64,000 nt of DNA from Pusillimonas caeni (GCF_003545815.1 NZ_PDUW01000007.1:124001-188000); one strand, 5' to 3'; counted from the first letter of the stretch, positions 18,241 to 29,551 are shown. Notes: generated by a model from the letters alone, not told the origin. Program-made: numbers and translations.

Positions 18241-19164
18241 ATGAACCGAATACAGGACATCAACCAGGCGGGCCGCGGCCTGCGCTTCGGCGATACCGAA
18301 GTCACCCGCATACAGGACTACCACGGCCCGGGCTTCGTCAGCACTTTCATGTTTCCGGACTTCCGGCCCGAGATGTGGCGGCAGCATGAGTCATGGCTGG
18401 TGCCGCATTTCTACGATCCGGCCGAAGACCGCATCCGCACCAGCATCCATAGCTGGCTCGTGCGCACCCGGCATCACACCATTCTGATCGACAGCTGTAT
18501 CGGCAACCACAAGCAGCGGCCCACCAATCCGCGCTTCCACATGCGCAAGGAACCCTGGCTCGAGCGCCTGGCGGCCGCCGGCGCCGCCCCCGAGGACATC
18601 GACTTCGTCATGTGCACCCATCTGCATTCCGACCACGTCGGCTGGAACACCCGGCTGGAGAACGGCCGGTGGGTACCCACCTTTCCCAATGCACGCTATC
18701 TGTTCACGCGCCGCGAATTCGAGCGCTGGGACGAACGCCGCCCCGACCACGTGCCGCGCGAATCCGAGCAATTCGTTTTCGCCGACAGCGTGCTGCCTGT
18801 CGAAGAGGCCGGCCAGATGGAATTGATCGACGAGGGCTATGCCGTGGACGATCTGTTGACCGTCGAAGCCGCTCCCGGCCACACGCCCGGACACGTCAAG
18901 ATCCGGCTCCGGGGCGATGGAGAGCATGCGCTGTTCTGCGGAGACGTCATCCATCATCCGGTGCAGTTGCCCTTCCCCGAGCTGTATTCCGTTTTCGATG
19001 ACGACCGCAGCATGGCTCTGCAGACGCGGCTCGCCGTGCTGGACGACTGCGCGCGCAACGACGTGCTGCTGTTGCCCACGCACTTTGCCGATCCTTTTCT
19101 GTGCCGGATCGAATCCACCGGCAATACGTGCGCGCCTTCGTATCTGCCCATCTGGGGACGCTGA
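18241..19164 (+). CDS. Metallo-beta-lactamase fold hydrolase (lactonase/phosphotriesterase-like group)
   Basis: A 307-residue cytoplasmic enzyme with an intact di-metal site. HLHSDH supplies the HxHxDH motif (about residues 123-128), the third histidine is in APGHTPGH, the bridging aspartate in FCGDVIHHP and the last histidine in LPTHFADPF. The arrangement resembles the AHL-lactonase and methyl-parathion-hydrolase group of the family. ATG at 18241 is preceded by AAGGAGG. It is divergent from the TRAP/tautomerase operon and may hydrolyse a lactone or ester related to the imported acid. That link is inference; quorum-signal hydrolysis is an alternative. Confidence 0.85.
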   Translation: MNRIQDINQAGRGLRFGDTEVTRIQDYHGPGFVSTFMFPDFRPEMWRQHESWLVPHFYDPAEDRIRTSIHSWLVRTRHHTILIDSCIGNHKQRPTNPRFHMRKEPWLERLAAAGAAPEDIDFVMCTHLHSDHVGWNTRLENGRWVPTFPNARYLFTRREFERWDERRPDHVPRESEQFVFADSVLPVEEAGQMELIDEGYAVDDLLTVEAAPGHTPGHVKIRLRGDGEHALFCGDVIHHPVQLPFPELYSVFDDDRSMALQTRLAVLDDCARNDVLLLPTHFADPFLCRIESTGNTCAPSYLPIWGR

Positions 19165-19298
19165 GCCGCGGGCGCCCCGCCTCCGGTCGGGACGGTGGCT
19201 TGGGCGGGTATACAATCCTGGGACGTTTCCACAGGCCGGCGACACGCGAAGCACCCGTCGCGAGCGTGCGGCCTCTTCAACCCAGCAAAGGATTCCCA

Positions 19299-19760
19299 GT
19301 GTTCAGACGTATAGAAGCCCGCATCGTCAATCCCCTGCTCGGCACGGACGTGCCCCTTCCGACCTACGCCACCGAAGGCGCCGCCGCCATGGACCTGCGG
19401 GCCTGCATCGAAACACCCGTCACCCTGCAGCCCGGCGGACGGGTGCTGGTCAAGACGGGGCTGGCCATCAACATGATGGATCCCGGCCTGGTAGCCATCG
19501 TGGCTTCACGCTCGGGGCTGTCCCTGAAGCATGGCGTGCGGGTCGCCCAGGGAATAGGCGTGATCGATGCCGACTACCACGGCGAGATCGGAGTCATTCT
19601 GGCCAACGACGGAGATGCGCCCTATGTGATTGAACCCGGCGAACGCATCGCCCAGCTGATGTTCCAGCCGGTGGCCCAGGTGGGCCTGCACTACGTCGAC
19701 AACTTTTCGATCGAAACCGAGAGGGGCGAAGGTGGCTTCGGCAGCACCGGCCGCGTTTGA
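19299..19760 (+). CDS. dut: dUTP diphosphatase (dUTPase)
   Basis: A 153-residue trimeric dUTPase that hydrolyses dUTP to dUMP, keeping uracil out of DNA and supplying thymidylate synthesis. The five family motifs are present: [45 protein letters not shown] and the C-terminal arm [10 protein letters not shown] that closes over the active site. I chose the GTG at 19299, preceded by AAAGGA, because the frame upstream has no similarity to the family. In many proteobacteria dut directly follows coaBC; here a transporter module separates them. The stop is four bases from the end of the convergent pqiC gene. Confidence 0.93.
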   Translation: MFRRIEARIVNPLLGTDVPLPTYATEGAAAMDLRACIETPVTLQPGGRVLVKTGLAINMMDPGLVAIVASRSGLSLKHGVRVAQGIGVIDADYHGEIGVILANDGDAPYVIEPGERIAQLMFQPVAQVGLHYVDNFSIETERGEGGFGSTGRV

Positions 19761-19764
19761 GCAC

Positions 19765-20391
19765 TCAGGCGCAGCCCTTCAGGGTGACGCCCTGCCCCGC
19801 CTCCAGCGCCCTGCCCGACAGCTTGTCCGCCATCAGGCCCGCCAGGGTGTCCAGGGCCTGCTGGTGGCCCGCCACCAGGGCCGACATGCCTTCCTGAACC
19901 GGCACCTCGATCTCGGCCCGGCATATGGCCTGCGCACCCTGGGTCCCGCGGCGGGGCGCCTGCCTCCACGTCGCCTCGAGCAAGGCACGGCGGCCGTAGA
20001 CCGATTCGAAGCGCTGTATCGTCACCCCCAGCGCCCATAAGGGCAGCGACTCGGGAGCGGCGCGCGGCGAGACATCGAGCACGCCCAGCCGGCGCGTCAG
20101 ATCGTGGGACAAAGCGTTGCGTATCTCGTCCGCCAGCGGCGAGGCCCATTGCGATTCGTTCAGCAGCGTCACCTGCGCGTCCCCTTCGCGGCTGAGCACG
20201 ATCTGGGGGCGGTCGACCTGCTCAGGTATCTCGACCGAAGACAGGCTGATGGCGAAGTCGCCGCGAGCGGCGGTGGCCGGCGCCGGCTCGGCCGTGCCCG
20301 ATAGGCTGTAGTAATTGCTTTGGGGCGCCGAGGCGCAGCCGGCCAGTACAAGAACCAAAGCCAAGCTCGTCGGGAAGAATACGCGTTTCAT
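19765..20391 (-). CDS. pqiC: PqiC-type outer-membrane lipoprotein (ABC-type auxiliary)
   Basis: A 208-residue lipoprotein. The N-terminus has a signal peptide ending in lipobox LAGC (lipid-modified Cys near residue 19) followed by ASAPQSNYYSLSG, the hallmark start of the PqiC/ABC_trans_aux family. PqiC anchors the PqiB tube to the outer membrane. It lies 22 bases downstream of pqiB on the same strand and completes pqiA-pqiB-pqiC. Its end is nearly tail-to-tail with dut, leaving no room for a separate terminator between them. Confidence 0.9.
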   Translation of the reverse strand: MKRVFFPTSLALVLVLAGCASAPQSNYYSLSGTAEPAPATAARGDFAISLSSVEIPEQVDRPQIVLSREGDAQVTLLNESQWASPLADEIRNALSHDLTRRLGVLDVSPRAAPESLPLWALGVTIQRFESVYGRRALLEATWRQAPRRGTQGAQAICRAEIEVPVQEGMSALVAGHQQALDTLAGLMADKLSGRALEAGQGVTLKGCA

Positions 20392-20413
20392 GGTAAGTGT
20401 CTCCTGGTCGGCA

Positions 20414-22096
20414 TCAAGGCGCTGGCAGCGCGTCCGCCGGCCGGCCTCGTATCAATGCTGAAGGATGCGTCTGCAGGTAGTCGCCCAGCGCCCGCAGCGA
20501 TTTGGCCGCGCTGCTCAGTTCGCGCAAAGTGCTCTCCAGGCCGGCGTTCATGGGCGAATCGTCGTCCAGCATGCGTTCGACTCTCTGCAGGGACTGCTGG
20601 GCCGCCTTGAGCGTGCCGCCCAGCTGCGGCCCGAGGCCATCGAGCCCGTCGAGCAAGCGGTGCAGGGAGGCCAGGCTGGCCTGCAGCTCTTTGCCTATGC
20701 CGTCGAAAGGCACTGCGTCGATCTTGGCCACCACGCTGCTCAGCTGTTCCTGCAGCTTGTCGAAGCTGCCCGTCACCGTGGGCACCAGCATGGGATTGGC
20801 GTCCGGATCGAGTTCGACCGGCTCGGCGTCGCTCACGAAATCGAGCGAGATGTATTGCTGGCCCGTCAGCAGGTTGGCGGCCTTGATCTGCGCCCGTAGG
20901 CCATGCTTGACGAGCGGCCCGAGCAAGGCGGGAGCCGGATATCTCTCTGCTTTCTGCTCATCGGACAGCCGCTCGTAGGCGCCGCCGAAGCGAAGCGGGT
21001 ACAGGTGCGCCTTGACCAGCACATAGAAGCGTTTTTCTTTTTCGTCGAACTCCAGATCGATATCGTAGACTTCGCCAAGCTGCATGCCGCGGAAATCGAC
21101 CGGCGCCCCCAGCTTCAGGCCGCGCACCGACTGGCGAAACACCATGTCGACCCGGAACGGCGGCCCGTCCGGCTCGGCCATGGCTTCGCTTTCGCTGTCG
21201 GCCAGGGTGAATGTGGTCTGCTCGGGCGCCGGCATGGTATTGAAGGGATTGACGGAGGCGAAGGCGATGCCTCCGGCAAGCACCGACACCAGAGAGCCGG
21301 TCTTGACTTCGACGCCGGAGGCGCCCAGGGACATATTGATGCCGCTGATATTCCAGAAACGCGTGTCCTCGGTGATGAAACGGTCGTTGGGCGCGTCGAT
21401 GAATATCTGCACGCTGACCATCCGGCCGTCGTCGGCCAGGCTGTAGCCGATGACCTGGCCCACTTTGATGCGGCGGAAATACACGGGCGAACCGATATCC
21501 AGCGTACCCAGATCCTTGGTCAACAGGGTTATCCTGCGTCCCTCTCGATTCGACGTGATTTCGGGCGGGATTTCCAGTCCCTTGAAGGTGGTCACCTCTT
21601 TGTCGCTGCTGACTTCCCGGGGCGCGTCGACGCTGATGTAGGCGCCCGACAGCAAGGTGCCCAGCCCGGACACGCCGCTGGCGCCCAGCCTGGGACGCAC
21701 CACCCAATAGCGCGCCGACTCCTGAGTGTAATAGCGCGCCCCGTCGCGATTGAGCTGCGCCTTGACCAGCACTGTGGAACGGTCTTCGGAAATGCGGACG
21801 TCCTTGACCACGCCGACCACCACGTCGCGGTAGCGGATCTTGGTCTGGCCCACCTCGAGCCCTTCGGCAGACTCGAAACTGATGGTGACTACGGGTCCGA
21901 CGCTGAGCCATCCCCGCACCAGCAGCGAAAGGCCCACCAGGACTGCGACCAGGGGCACCAGCCAGATCCACGAGATACCCGTCCTGCGCCGCGGCTTGAC
22001 GTTCGGCGGCGGCGCTTGGCGGCCCGGCCCCTGCGCCGGGCCTGACGTCGGGCCGCCGGCTTCTTCTTCGTCGGAATGGCGTTGGTCGCTGCTCAT
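20414..22096 (-). CDS. pqiB: PqiB, MCE-domain intermembrane lipid transport protein
   Basis: A 560-residue protein, close to the 546 of E. coli PqiB. A hydrophilic N-terminal tail is followed by one membrane helix (ISWIWLVPLVAVLVGLSLLV, about residues 45-66). Three MCE modules follow, each with the typical VGQTKIRYRDVVVGVV or GSPVYFRRIKVGQVIGY pattern, and a long C-terminal helical region forms the needle-like barrel. It spans the periplasm and probably moves phospholipids between membranes. ATG at 22096 follows pqiA by ten bases. A longer frame upstream would overlap pqiA. Confidence 0.93.
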   Translation of the reverse strand: MSSDQRHSDEEEAGGPTSGPAQGPGRQAPPPNVKPRRRTGISWIWLVPLVAVLVGLSLLVRGWLSVGPVVTISFESAEGLEVGQTKIRYRDVVVGVVKDVRISEDRSTVLVKAQLNRDGARYYTQESARYWVVRPRLGASGVSGLGTLLSGAYISVDAPREVSSDKEVTTFKGLEIPPEITSNREGRRITLLTKDLGTLDIGSPVYFRRIKVGQVIGYSLADDGRMVSVQIFIDAPNDRFITEDTRFWNISGINMSLGASGVEVKTGSLVSVLAGGIAFASVNPFNTMPAPEQTTFTLADSESEAMAEPDGPPFRVDMVFRQSVRGLKLGAPVDFRGMQLGEVYDIDLEFDEKEKRFYVLVKAHLYPLRFGGAYERLSDEQKAERYPAPALLGPLVKHGLRAQIKAANLLTGQQYISLDFVSDAEPVELDPDANPMLVPTVTGSFDKLQEQLSSVVAKIDAVPFDGIGKELQASLASLHRLLDGLDGLGPQLGGTLKAAQQSLQRVERMLDDDSPMNAGLESTLRELSSAAKSLRALGDYLQTHPSALIRGRPADALPAP

Positions 22097-22106
22097 CTGC
22101 AGTCCT

Positions 22107-23420
22107 TTAGTATTTATTGTCCGTCGCTTCCGGCAGGATCGGCGAGCGGTCCGGTACGTCGTCCAGGGCACGGGACGGGATGGCGCCGGCTTCCTCGGGG
22201 TCGGCATCCCAGCCCAGCCGGGGATCATAGCTCATTGCGGCAAAAATCGTGAGGATCACGACAGCGCCGAAAGCCACCGCGCCGCCTCCGGCCGTGATCT
22301 GGGAAAAACCGGGAAAGTCCGCCATCGCCGACAAAAGCACCACGACGAAGACGTCCAGCATCGACCACTGCCCCACGAACTCGATCAGTTCGTACAGCCG
22401 CGTGCGCTGGCGCTCGACGACAGGCCCCCTCCATTGGTGGCGCAGCATCAGCACAGCCAGCGCCAGCAGCTTGGTGAGCGGCACGACGACGCTGGCCACG
22501 AAGACGATGAGCGCCAGGTCCCAGGAGCCCATGCGCCAGAATTCGATGACGCCGCTCAGTATCGTGTGAGACGAAGCGCCCTTGGGCGTATAGATGACCA
22601 TCACCGGCAGGACATTGGCCGGCACGTACAGGACGGCCGCCGCGAACACGAACGCCCAGGTGCGGGAATAAGAGTCGGGCAGGCGCCGGTGCGCCCGGGC
22701 CCCGCAACGCCGGCAGGAAGCGCGCTCGTCTTGCGGCGCCCGCTGCACAAAGCCGCAGGCGTGGCAGGACACATAAGGCTCGCCGGGGCGCAGGCCGTGC
22801 CCGGAACGTTCGACCAGGCCGGCGTCCTCGGCATAGCGCCAGAGGCGCTGCGCCGACACCCGGCCCAGGGCGGTCAGCAGGAAGGCCGCGACGGCAAATG
22901 CCCACAAGCCGGGACCGAACGACACCGTGGCCAGATCGAACAGCTTGACCATGGCCACCAGTATCGCCAGCAGCAGCACGGAAAGCATGCTCCATGGAGC
23001 AAGCGCGTCCAGCATGCGCATGCCGTACTTGAAGTCAGCCGGCAGATCGGCGGTGACGATGGCGCGCAATGCCCAGAACAGAAAAAGCATCTGCCCCAGG
23101 GGAAAAGCGAAGGCGAACAGGGCCGTCATGAGCGCCACGCTGCCGTGCCCCTGCTGCCAGGTGATCCAGATTGCATGAGGCAGGGTGGCCTGCACGCTGA
23201 TGCCCTGAATGCTGAGCACCGCGATGGGAAAATAGTTGGCGATGGCAAACACCACGACGGCCGCCACGGCCAGCGCCGTCCATTGACGCAGGGTCAATCC
23301 GCTTTGCCGGTACAGCACATAGCCGCAACGCGTGCATGTAGCCATGGCGCCCGCCTCGATGGGCAGACGTTGATGAAGTCGATCGCAATGGCGGCATGCA
23401 AGCAACGGCGGAGCCGACAT
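22107..23420 (-). CDS. pqiA: PqiA, inner-membrane paraquat-inducible protein A
   Basis: A protein of about 437 residues with two repeated PqiA domains, each headed by a zinc-ribbon-like Cys cluster (CRHCDRL...CTRCGYVLYR near the N-terminus and CHACGFV...CRRCGAR near residue 215). Each cluster is followed by four membrane helices. PqiA is the inner-membrane partner of PqiB in envelope lipid homeostasis. I took ATG at 23420 (MSAPPLLACRHC); a TTG seven codons upstream is possible. The gene begins 57 bases after the clpA stop on the same strand, so read-through from clpA is possible, although pqiABC is often controlled separately by envelope or oxidative stress. Confidence 0.93.
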   Translation of the reverse strand: MSAPPLLACRHCDRLHQRLPIEAGAMATCTRCGYVLYRQSGLTLRQWTALAVAAVVVFAIANYFPIAVLSIQGISVQATLPHAIWITWQQGHGSVALMTALFAFAFPLGQMLFLFWALRAIVTADLPADFKYGMRMLDALAPWSMLSVLLLAILVAMVKLFDLATVSFGPGLWAFAVAAFLLTALGRVSAQRLWRYAEDAGLVERSGHGLRPGEPYVSCHACGFVQRAPQDERASCRRCGARAHRRLPDSYSRTWAFVFAAAVLYVPANVLPVMVIYTPKGASSHTILSGVIEFWRMGSWDLALIVFVASVVVPLTKLLALAVLMLRHQWRGPVVERQRTRLYELIEFVGQWSMLDVFVVVLLSAMADFPGFSQITAGGGAVAFGAVVILTIFAAMSYDPRLGWDADPEEAGAIPSRALDDVPDRSPILPEATDNKY

Positions 23421-23476
23421 GTCAGGCTCCGCCGTCGTCAACCCCGGGAAAGGGGCCGTTGGGCTGGGTTTTCCGC

Positions 23477-25795
<2,319 letters not shown>

Positions 25796-26274
25796 GCTTC
25801 CTCCATTGCATTACGAAGCGGACAAGCATTCGATGGTTCTATTCTATGACTAAACAGGCTACTCGTATCAGACCTTGGCCGGCGCCAAGGGTTCCGTGCA
25901 AAGGCCGAATAACAGCGCCGTAAGCCGCAAACCAATGAATGCAATGCATTGCAAATTTCAAACCACTTAGTTCTAACTATACCCGTAGTCGCTGACGATG
26001 AAAAACGGATTGAGCGATGCGGACCGGCTGTCCCCTTCTCGCCACAGCGCCTGCGCACGAAATACAGCAAATGGCGGACCGGCGAACGGCGGCATCCTGA
26101 AAATCGGCCGTACTCGGCCCCTGGATGCCGCCGGGCGGAAGCGCTTCGGCCTTGCCAACGCCATGAAATTCTTTCACGCAATGCGGGGCGGCGATGCGGT
26201 CTCGGCCTCGGGCCGGTGCGCCGCGGGAAGAAAGAGCCATCGGCCGGGCGACCGGTGCGTCGAGCGATCGCCGG
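25796..26274. other. Gene-free 479-base region between clpS and clpA
   Basis: No frame here resembles a known protein. The clpA-proximal half (25800-25990) is less GC-rich and probably carries the clpA promoter on the minus strand. Two symmetric elements stand out: a perfect 14-base palindrome TGCAATGCATTGCA at 25940-25953 and a hairpin with 7-base arms CCTTGGC and GCCAAGG at 25873-25890. The clpS-proximal half (26000-26270) is GC-rich and featureless to my eye. A small RNA or long leader for clpA is possible but unproven. Confidence 0.5.
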
Positions 26275-26598
26275 TCAGGCTTCGGGCGCCGGCTCCATGA
26301 TGCATTGCAGGGGGTGCTGGCGGGCCTGCGCCAGCTGCATGACCATCTCGATGCGGGTGGCGGCGATGTCGCGCGGATACACGCCACAGACGCCGCGTCC
26401 CTCGTGGTGCACCTTGAGCATGATGTGGGCGGCCTCTTCTTCGGACTTGCCGAACACGCGGCGCAGGACGTTGACGACGAACTCCATGGGGGTGTAGTCG
26501 TCGTTGAGCATCACCACCTGATACATGGGGGGCGGAGCCAGCTTGCTTTGCTGACGGTCGAGAACCGTATCTCGGTGGGTGTCCGTGTCGATTGCCAT
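26275..26598 (-). CDS. clpS: ATP-dependent Clp protease adaptor ClpS
   Basis: A 107-residue adaptor that delivers N-end-rule substrates to ClpAP. The core [20 protein letters not shown] and the [22 protein letters not shown] segment carry the pocket that recognises N-terminal Leu, Phe, Tyr or Trp (NDD motif, His in HHEG). ATG at 26598. It is divergent from the cold-shock gene across a 101-base region. clpA follows on the same strand but is separated by a long gap, so it may have its own promoter. Confidence 0.96.
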   Translation of the reverse strand: MAIDTDTHRDTVLDRQQSKLAPPPMYQVVMLNDDYTPMEFVVNVLRRVFGKSEEEAAHIMLKVHHEGRGVCGVYPRDIAATRIEMVMQLAQARQHPLQCIMEPAPEA

Positions 26599-26621
26599 GA
26601 TTGCTTCAATCTAAGTAATTA

Positions 26622-26657
26622 CCATAGTTGACTATGGCACGCCAAGTTGCGCATTAT
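26622..26657 (+). promoter_or_regulatory. Candidate cspA promoter with palindromic operator-like element
   Basis: The perfect inverted repeat CCATAGT TG ACTATGG occupies 26622-26637 in the clpS/csp divergent region. A possible plus-strand promoter overlaps it: TTGACT at 26628-26633, an 18-base spacer, then CATTAT at 26652-26657. The -35 would lie inside the palindrome, so a protein bound there could repress the cold-shock gene. Read by eye; transcription start not known. Confidence 0.4.
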
Positions 26658-26699
26658 CCTACTATTCCAACCCCACACTATAGTCGAGAGGCAGTACGC

Positions 26700-26945
26700 A
26701 TGTCTGAACTAAGCACCCCCTCCACTGAGGATACCCAAAAGCTGACCGGAACCGTCAAGTGGTTCAACGATGCCAAGGGTTTCGGCTTCATTACTCCGGA
26801 CAACGGCGGAGAAGATCTCTTCGCACACTTTTCCTCCATTCAAATGAACGGCTTCAAAACCTTGAAAGAAGGCCAGAAAGTCGCGTTCGAAATCGCACAG
26901 GGGCCAAAAGGCAAGCAAGCCCTCAACATCACGTCTGCCTCTTAA
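26700..26945 (+). CDS. Cold-shock domain protein (CspA family)
   Basis: An 81-residue single cold-shock domain protein that binds single-stranded RNA or DNA and melts mRNA structure. RNP1 is seen as KGFGFI and RNP2 as LFAHFSSI, with the family start [16 protein letters not shown]. It has about 13 extra polar residues at the N-terminus ([13 protein letters not shown]) before the fold. ATG at 26700 is preceded by GAGAGG. A strong intrinsic terminator follows 46 bases after the stop, so it is monocistronic. The clpS-csp divergence is common in betaproteobacteria. Confidence 0.95.
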   Translation: MSELSTPSTEDTQKLTGTVKWFNDAKGFGFITPDNGGEDLFAHFSSIQMNGFKTLKEGQKVAFEIAQGPKGKQALNITSAS

Positions 26946-26990
26946 TCGCACCAAGAATTACAACAATCGATGTTCAAGCACCTCATTGTA

Positions 26991-27018
26991 AAGAGGCCTT
27001 TCGGCCTCTTTTTTTTTG
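26991..27018 (+). terminator. Rho-independent terminator of the cold-shock gene
   Basis: Arms AAGAGGCC and GGCCTCTT with a four-base loop TTTC, followed by a run of T to about 27018. It stands 46 bases after the cold-shock stop codon. Confidence 0.9.
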
Positions 27019-27032
27019 CGTTTCAGGGCGGA

Positions 27033-27518
27033 GTGGGCCGCCCTGCGACGCGGCGGCACACCCGGGCCCGGCAGGCCGCCTGCGCCGCGGCATGCCTTGT
27101 GGCAGGCCTCATGACGAGTTTAGTTCCATCGCCTGCCCCGGCACAAGCCAGGCTGCTGCCCACCGCCAGCCTGTCGCTCGGCGCGGCAACCGCCCATGTC
27201 GAGATTGCCGCCACCCCTGAAGTCCGCAACCGGGGCCTGATGTTCCGCGAGTCGCTGCCGCCCGACCACGGCATGCTGTTCGTGTTCGAACAGGAGACGG
27301 CGCAGTGCTTCTGGATGAAGAACACCCCCCTGCCGCTGTCCATTGCCTTTATCGACGCCCGGGGCCGCATCATCAACATGCGCGATATGCAGCCCCACAG
27401 CGAGGCCACCCACTGCCCTGCCGGGCCGATGCGCTACGCCCTGGAGATGCCGCGAGGCTGGTTCCTTCAGTATGGCATCGAGCCCGGGCAGCAGGTGGAG
27501 GGCCTGCCTTCCCCGTGA
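27033..27518 (+). CDS. Exported DUF192 family protein
   Basis: A protein of about 161 residues. The DUF192 core is clear: TPEVRNRGLMFRESLPPDHGMLFVF, the QCFWMKNTPLPLSIAFID block and MRYALEMPRGW. The N-terminus looks like a signal peptide (Arg-rich stretch, then Ala/Leu-rich, ending PAPAQA), so the protein is probably periplasmic. The start is uncertain: GTG at 27033 keeps the basic n-region; ATG at 27111 would cut into the hydrophobic part; a more upstream ATG at 26970 would overlap the csp terminator and is unlikely. The function of DUF192 is not established. Confidence 0.8.
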   Translation: MGRPATRRHTRARQAACAAACLVAGLMTSLVPSPAPAQARLLPTASLSLGAATAHVEIAATPEVRNRGLMFRESLPPDHGMLFVFEQETAQCFWMKNTPLPLSIAFIDARGRIINMRDMQPHSEATHCPAGPMRYALEMPRGWFLQYGIEPGQQVEGLPSP

Positions 27519-27599
27519 TCGGCCTTCTGCACGCATTGGGTTCCCGAACGGGTAAGCGGGGCGCAAGCGACTCAGTGGCCGCATCGTGCGGCCCGACGC

Positions 27600-27633
27600 C
27601 AAAAAAGAAAACGCGGCCGTGAAGGCCGCGTTT
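27600..27633 (-). terminator. Rho-independent terminator of the thiolase gene
   Basis: On the minus strand the arms AAACGCGGCC and GGCCGCGTTT enclose a five-base loop and run into a T-rich tract. It lies about 35 bases past the thiolase stop codon at 27668. Confidence 0.85.
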
Positions 27634-27667
27634 GGGGTCTGCGCGCCGCGCCGTGGCGGGACGGGAA

Positions 27668-28873
27668 CTACACGCGTTCGAGGATGACCGCAATGCCCTG
27701 GCCGACGCCGATGCACATGGTGCACAGCGCGTACCGGCCGCCGGTGCGTTGCAGCTGGTAGACGGCGGTGGTGGCCAGGCGGGCGCCGCTGGCGCCCAGC
27801 GGATGGCCCAGCGCGATGGCGCCGCCGTAGGGATTGACGCGCGGGTCGTCGTCGGCCACGCCGAGCATGCGCAGCACCGCCAGGCCTTGCGAGGCAAAAG
27901 CTTCGTTGAGCTCGATGACGTCCATCTGGTCGATGGTGAGCCCGGCCAGGGCCAGGGCTTTTTCAGAGGCAGGCGCGGGGCCGATGCCCATAATGCGCGG
28001 CTCGACGCCGGCCGTGGCCATGGCGACGATGCGTGCCCGCGGCGTAAGCCCCTGCTGCCTGGCCATCTCTTCGGAAGCGATCAGGACGGCGCAGGCGCCG
28101 TCGTTGACGCCCGACGCATTGCCCGCCGTGATGGTGCCGTCGGGCCTCACGATGGGCTTGAGCTTGGCCAATACTTCAAGGCTGGTCTGGCGCGGGTGCT
28201 CGTCGGTGTCGACGACCACGGGGTCTCCCTTGCGCTGCGGGATGGTGACCGGAGTGATTTCTTCGCGCAGCGATCCGTTCTGTTGAGCGGCGGCGGCCTT
28301 GTTCTGGCTGGCCAGCGCGAAGAGGTCCTGGTCTTCGCGCGACACCTTGAATTGGTCGGCAACGTTCTCGGCCGTTTCCGGCATGGAGTCGATGCCGTAT
28401 TTTTCCTTCATGAGCTTGTTCACGAAACGCCAGCCGATGGTGGTGTCTTCGATGGAAGCCTTGCGGGAAAAAGCGGTTTCGGCCTTGCCCATCACGAAGG
28501 GCGCGCGGCTCATGCTTTCGACTCCTCCGGCCAGCACGAATTGCGCATCGCCGGAGCGAATGGCGCGGGCCGCGCTGCCGACCGCATCGAGCCCCGAACC
28601 GCAGAGCCGATTGATGGTGGCGCCCGGCACGCTGACCGGCAGGCCGGCCAGCAGCACCGCCATGCGGGCGACGTTGCGGTTGTCTTCGCCCGCCTGGTTG
28701 GCGCAGCCGTACAGCGCGTCGTCGAGCCGGCTCCAGTCGACATCGGGATTGCGCTCGATCAGCGCCCTGATGGGCACGGCGGCCAGGTCGTCGGCGCGCA
28801 CCGACGACAGGGAGCCGCCGTAGCGGCCGAAGGGGGTGCGAATGGCATCGCAGATGAAAGCATGTGTAGTCAT
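27668..28873 (-). CDS. pcaF: 3-oxoadipyl-CoA thiolase (PcaF/PaaJ type)
   Basis: A 401-residue degradative thiolase. The active-site nucleophile Cys is in INRLCGSGLDA (near residue 90), the His in GGAIALGHPLGASGAR and the second Cys in CTMCIGVGQG. The block GCANQAGEDNRNVARMA is characteristic of the beta-ketoadipyl-CoA group and the protein aligns along its length with E. coli PaaJ. It would split 3-oxoadipyl-CoA into succinyl-CoA and acetyl-CoA, the last step of aromatic degradation. No other pca or paa genes are in the window, so its partner pathway is encoded elsewhere. A general acetyl-CoA acetyltransferase role is possible but fits less well. Confidence 0.85.
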   Translation of the reverse strand: MTTHAFICDAIRTPFGRYGGSLSSVRADDLAAVPIRALIERNPDVDWSRLDDALYGCANQAGEDNRNVARMAVLLAGLPVSVPGATINRLCGSGLDAVGSAARAIRSGDAQFVLAGGVESMSRAPFVMGKAETAFSRKASIEDTTIGWRFVNKLMKEKYGIDSMPETAENVADQFKVSREDQDLFALASQNKAAAAQQNGSLREEITPVTIPQRKGDPVVVDTDEHPRQTSLEVLAKLKPIVRPDGTITAGNASGVNDGACAVLIASEEMARQQGLTPRARIVAMATAGVEPRIMGIGPAPASEKALALAGLTIDQMDVIELNEAFASQGLAVLRMLGVADDDPRVNPYGGAIALGHPLGASGARLATTAVYQLQRTGGRYALCTMCIGVGQGIAVILERV

Positions 28874-28899
28874 GATGAGAAGGCCTGTACAGCTAAGAC

Positions 28900-29478
28900 T
28901 TAACCCAGATTCTTGGCGGCGAAATCCCAGTTGGCCAGATTCCAGAAGTTTTCGAGGTACTTGGGACGCGCGTTGCGGTAGTCGATGTAGTACGCGTGCT
29001 CCCAGACGTCACAGGTAAGCAGCGGCACGTCGGCGGTGGTGAGCGGCGTGGCGGCGTTGCTGGTGTTGACGATGTCCAGCGAACCGTCGGGCTTCTTGAC
29101 CAGCCATGTCCAGCCCGAGCCGAAGTTGCCCGCGGCCGACTTGTTGAAGGCCTCTTTGAAAGCAGCGACACCGCCCCACTTGGCGTTGATGGCCTCGGCC
29201 AGCTTGCCGGAGGGTTCGCCGCCGCCGTTGGGCGACAGGCTGTTCCAGTAGAAAGTGTGGTTCCAGACCTGGGCCGCGTTGTTGAATACGCCGCCCGAGG
29301 ATTTTTTGATGATGTCTTCAAGCGAGGCGGATTCGAACTCGGTACCGGCGATGAGGTTGTTCAGGTTGGTGACGTATGTCTGGTGATGCTTGCCGTAGTG
29401 GTATTCCAGGGTCTCTTTGGAGATGGTGGGAGCCAGCGCATCGATCGCGTAAGGAAGGGGAGGAAGCTCAAAAGCCAT
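28900..29478 (-). CDS. sodB: Superoxide dismutase, iron type
   Basis: A 192-residue cytoplasmic superoxide dismutase, converting superoxide to oxygen and peroxide. Metal ligands are seen in [10 protein letters not shown] (first His), NHTFYWNSL (second His) and [13 protein letters not shown] (Asp and third His). The [11 protein letters not shown] pattern and short length fit the Fe-dependent SodB group rather than Mn SodA. An AAGGAT ribosome-binding site precedes the ATG. It lies downstream of xseA with a 73-base gap that contains an inverted repeat. Confidence 0.95.
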   Translation of the reverse strand: MAFELPPLPYAIDALAPTISKETLEYHYGKHHQTYVTNLNNLIAGTEFESASLEDIIKKSSGGVFNNAAQVWNHTFYWNSLSPNGGGEPSGKLAEAINAKWGGVAAFKEAFNKSAAGNFGSGWTWLVKKPDGSLDIVNTSNAATPLTTADVPLLTCDVWEHAYYIDYRNARPKYLENFWNLANWDFAAKNLG

Positions 29479-29527
29479 GTTCTGTATCCTTCAAAAAAGC
29501 TTGTTGACTAAGAAAAACGACAAACCA

Positions 29528-29545
29528 CCCATATTATTGTATGGG
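29528..29545. promoter_or_regulatory. Inverted repeat upstream of sodB
   Basis: The arms CCCATA and TATGGG are separated by six bases (TTATTG). A second TATGGG half-site with the same flanking TTTTG context follows at 29561-29566, at the end of xseA. On the minus strand the element is about 50-70 bases before the sodB start and contains an AT-rich TAATAT that could be a -10 box. It could be an operator or simply local symmetry. Confidence 0.4.
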
Positions 29546-29551
29546 CCTGGG

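Noticed and set aside
25977-26387. Minus-strand frame between clpS and clpA as a hidden gene
   Set aside because: Overlaps clpS in a different frame, no ribosome-binding site or motif, Arg/Ala/Pro composition typical of noncoding GC-rich frames.
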